Source of the DNA: Chloroflexaceae bacterium
GTDB lineage: Bacteria; Chloroflexota; Chloroflexia; Chloroflexales; Chloroflexaceae
DNA length: 6,778 bases
Direction of reading: 5' to 3'
Assembly (NCBI GenBank): GCA_026417815.1
Contig: JAOACN010000123.1
Span: 1-6,778 of the forward strand
Position numbers and translations under genes: made by a program. The notes beneath the pieces are model-generated. The model was given only the letters and a program-made list of their open reading frames with translations, did no database searches and was not told the origin of the DNA. Each line of letters opens with the position of its first letter. Position 1 is the first letter of the stretch. This document shows, one piece after another, positions 5,263 to 6,778 of the stretch.

Positions 5263-5291
5263 ATTATAGATTCGGCCATTTTACCTGTCAA
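5263..5291 (-). promoter_or_regulatory. Consensus sigma-70 promoter of cruF
   Basis: The minus strand carries TTGACA (5286-5291), 17 bp, then TATAAT (5263-5268), a perfect match to the housekeeping consensus. Transcription should start near 5256, giving a leader of about 45 nt. It lies in an AT-rich patch that contrasts with the surrounding GC-rich sequence. Confidence 0.85.
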
Positions 5292-5327
5292 AGCCACATG
5301 ACGGCGTTCCGGTAAAGATTCTTTTAC

Positions 5328-5357
5328 TTGCTTTTGCTTTTCATTTCATGGTATTAT
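5328..5357 (+). promoter_or_regulatory. Extended -10 promoter of the response regulator gene
   Basis: TGGTATTAT (5349-5357) is an extended -10 with 5/6 consensus positions. A weak -35, TTGCTT (5328-5333), lies 18 bp upstream. Predicted transcription starts near 5364, so the ATG at 5356 cannot be on this message and the leader is about 105 nt. Confidence 0.6.
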
Positions 5358-5456
5358 GTATGCCCAGACTTATGAAAGGGTAAAAGCCTTTCCTTCTGCG
5401 CATCCTCCAACCGACGGATATGGCGCAAGGGAGGCCAAGACAGGTATGGCGCCTGC

Positions 5457-5463
5457 GGGGAGG
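5457..5463 (+). promoter_or_regulatory. Ribosome binding site of the response regulator gene
   Basis: GGGGAGG ends six bases before ATG at 5470. This decides the start against the upstream in-frame ATG at 5356. Confidence 0.8.
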
Positions 5464-5469
5464 CAGCCG

Positions 5470-5874
5470 ATGACAGCGCACAACCAACGGGTCAGAATCC
5501 TCCTGGTTGAAGATGACAACCACATCGGGCGGATCATTGAGATGGCGCTGCCCGAACTAGGCATCCCCTATGAGTTCGTCACGGTGCTGGGCGCCGAGGA
5601 ATGTCTGGAGTTATGGGAACAACAGCCCTTTGACCTGGTCGTGGCCGACTACAACCTCCGGGGGATGTCCGGTCTGCAACTCATCGAACAGCTTCAGGCC
5701 CGGGGCGCAATGGTGCCGACCGTGATCGTCACCGCCTACGACACCGACATCCTGCGACGCCAGGCGCGCGCCCTGGGGGTTAATGCCTATCTGCCGAAAC
5801 CGTTCTTCATTGATCAACTGATCGGGACGCTGCGCGATCTGGTCAACCAGTCCAGGGCGCGCGCCGTCGGCTAG
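5470..5874 (+). CDS. Single-domain response regulator (CheY-like receiver)
   Basis: The 134-residue protein is one receiver domain with no output domain. VRILLVEDDNH (8-18) gives the acidic Mg2+-binding cluster. DLVVADYNLRGMSG (55-68) holds the phosphoacceptor Asp60. VIVTAY (85-90) supplies the switch Thr88, with Tyr90 in the next conserved position, and LPKPF (108-112) contains the invariant Lys110. The domain should therefore be phosphorylatable by a histidine kinase and signal through protein-protein contacts or a phosphorelay. No kinase is in the window, so the partner is unknown. The frame is open upstream to 5356, but that 38-codon extension overlaps the promoter and lacks receiver homology. 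The gene diverges from cruF, with about 36 bp between the two -35 boxes. Confidence 0.92.
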   Translation: MTAHNQRVRILLVEDDNHIGRIIEMALPELGIPYEFVTVLGAEECLELWEQQPFDLVVADYNLRGMSGLQLIEQLQARGAMVPTVIVTAYDTDILRRQARALGVNAYLPKPFFIDQLIGTLRDLVNQSRARAVG

Positions 5875-5888
5875 TATCGGGAGCATCG

Positions 5889-5907
5889 GGGAGGGCAAGG
5901 CCCTCCC
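5889..5907 (+). terminator. Terminator-like hairpin after the response regulator
   Basis: GGGAGGGC (5889-5896) pairs perfectly with GCCCTCCC (5900-5907) around AAG, 14 bases past the stop codon. A pyrimidine-rich tail (GCTTCTCCTTCC) follows. It lies between two convergent genes. Confidence 0.6.
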
Positions 5908-5974
5908 GCTTCTCCTTCCCCCCGGCCCCGTCGTCTTCCTGATTCTGCGCCCGCCCGAGCACCGCTTGCTCTTC

Positions 5975-6778
5975 TCACCGCTCTCCACCCCGTGACGGCG
6001 CAGGGGCAGGAGTCACATCATCGTATGCTCGCCGGCTTACGGCGTCGATGAAGGGTTTGAGTGTCTCCACCGGTAGAGGGAAAATGATCGTGCTGTTCTT
6101 CTCCACCGCAATCTCGGTGAGGGTCTGCAGGTAGCGGAGCTGGAGGGACACCGGCTCGCTGGCAATCACTTCCGCGGCCTCTGCCAGCGTGCGGCTCGCC
6201 TGCAACTCGCCGTCGGCGTGGATCAGTTTGGCGCGCTTCTCCCGCTCGGCCTCGGCCTGTTTCGCCATCGCCCGCTGCATGTTCTGCGGCAGTTCCACGT
6301 CTTTGACTTCGACGATCGTCACCTTGATCCCCCAGGGCTCAGTCTGCTCGTCAATGATCTGCTGGAGCTTCTGGTTGATCTTTTCCCGCTGGGCCAGCAA
6401 TTCGTCAAGCTCAACCTGGCCCACCACCGAGCGCAGCGTGGTCTGAGCAATCTGCATTGTGGCGCGGATGTAATCCATGACCTTGGTCACCGCCCAGTTC
6501 GGGTTGATCACCTGGAAGTAGAGCACCGCGTTGACCTTGATCGTCACGTTATCGAGCGTAATCACTTCCTGAACCGGCACGTCCATCGTGATCACCCGCG
6601 TGTCCACCCGGACCATGCGCTCGAAGACGGGGATCACCAGGAACAGGCCGGGGCCACGGGCGCCGACCAGGCGTCCTAGCCGAAAGATCACCCCACGTTC
6701 GTACTCGGGTACGATCTTGATTGCTGACAACAGAACCATTAGAGCGATAAAGGCCAGTACGGCCAGACAGGCCAGCAG
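5975..6778 (-). CDS. Slipin/stomatin-like SPFH (Band 7) membrane protein, N-terminus beyond the window
   Basis: The frame is open from TGA at 5975 through the right edge, giving 267 visible residues. The first in-frame ATG (6739) lies inside the hydrophobic stretch LLACLAVLAFIALMVLLSAI, so the true start is probably a few codons beyond the window. The transmembrane anchor leads into IKIVPEYERGVIFRLGRLVGARGPGLFLVIPVFERMVRVD, the classic prokaryotic slipin opening. The SPFH core follows (DVPVQEVITLDNVTIKVNAVLYFQV), then TTLRSVVGQVELDELL, and a coiled-coil region rich in Ala/Glu/Arg (MQRAMAKQAEAEREKRAKLI). Slipins oligomerise at the inner membrane, affect membrane organisation and often associate with NfeD-type proteins. 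An nfeD gene, if present, would be to the right. The Pro/Arg-rich tail (PAPAPSRGGER) is probably disordered. Confidence 0.92.
   Translation of the reverse strand: MLACLAVLAFIALMVLLSAIKIVPEYERGVIFRLGRLVGARGPGLFLVIPVFERMVRVDTRVITMDVPVQEVITLDNVTIKVNAVLYFQVINPNWAVTKVMDYIRATMQIAQTTLRSVVGQVELDELLAQREKINQKLQQIIDEQTEPWGIKVTIVEVKDVELPQNMQRAMAKQAEAEREKRAKLIHADGELQASRTLAEAAEVIASEPVSLQLRYLQTLTEIAVEKNSTIIFPLPVETLKPFIDAVSRRAYDDVTPAPAPSRGGER

Noticed and set aside
5356..5469. Response regulator starting at the upstream ATG 5356
   Set aside because: That ATG overlaps the predicted -10 box and has no Shine-Dalgarno, while ATG 5470 has GGGGAGG six bases upstream and begins just before the receiver fold.
1..6778. 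CRISPR array, tRNA or rRNA genes, defence island
   Set aside because: No regularly spaced repeats, cloverleaf-like sequences, rRNA blocks, nuclease or transposase genes were found on either strand.

Overview
The window looks like a piece of a GC-rich Chloroflexota genome, probably a Roseiflexus/Chloroflexus-type filamentous bacterium. Three things suggest this: the QYFER/QWFERARFE repeat protein at the left edge, a CruF-type carotenoid hydratase next to a PlsC-type acyltransferase, and dispersed G/C palindromes between genes. This is inferred from family resemblance, not from a marker gene. The first 13 bases match the end of the Tn5/Nextera mosaic end, so the left edge is probably a contig end with untrimmed adapter.

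Layout, left to right. At 15-449 (+) is the C-terminal part of a repeat-containing protein, closed by a strong hairpin (452-488). Two minus-strand genes follow, a DUF507 protein (519-818) and an ArsR-type regulator (1002-1310), separated by a REP-like palindrome (936-966). A gene-free stretch (1311-1716) holds the arsR promoter on the minus strand. On the plus strand it holds an extended -10 promoter with a perfect 8-bp dyad in its -35 region and a structured leader of about 230 nt. Three plus-strand genes come next: a DusB-type tRNA-dihydrouridine synthase (1717-2736), a short flavodoxin-fold protein (2824-3339) and a PlsC-like acyltransferase (3392-4186). Each pair is separated by a hairpin.

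The acyltransferase converges on cruF (4336-5211, -) across about 150 bp with three hairpins. cruF has a textbook TTGACA-17-TATAAT promoter. It diverges from a single-domain response regulator (5470-5874, +), which has its own extended -10 promoter and a strong Shine-Dalgarno. The regulator converges on a slipin/stomatin SPFH protein (5975-6778, -) whose N-terminus lies beyond the right edge.

Functionally this is mostly core or housekeeping sequence: tRNA modification, small regulators and a membrane SPFH protein. The most coherent theme is carotenoid tailoring. CruF hydrates the end of an acyclic carotenoid chain, and the neighbouring acyltransferase could esterify the glycosylated product, though no glycosyltransferase is visible. 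I found no defence system, CRISPR array, tRNA, rRNA or transposase gene, and no convincing undescribed multigene system. The points worth following are mainly non-coding: recurring palindromes, the promoter dyad with its leader, and the cruF/response-regulator divergent promoter.
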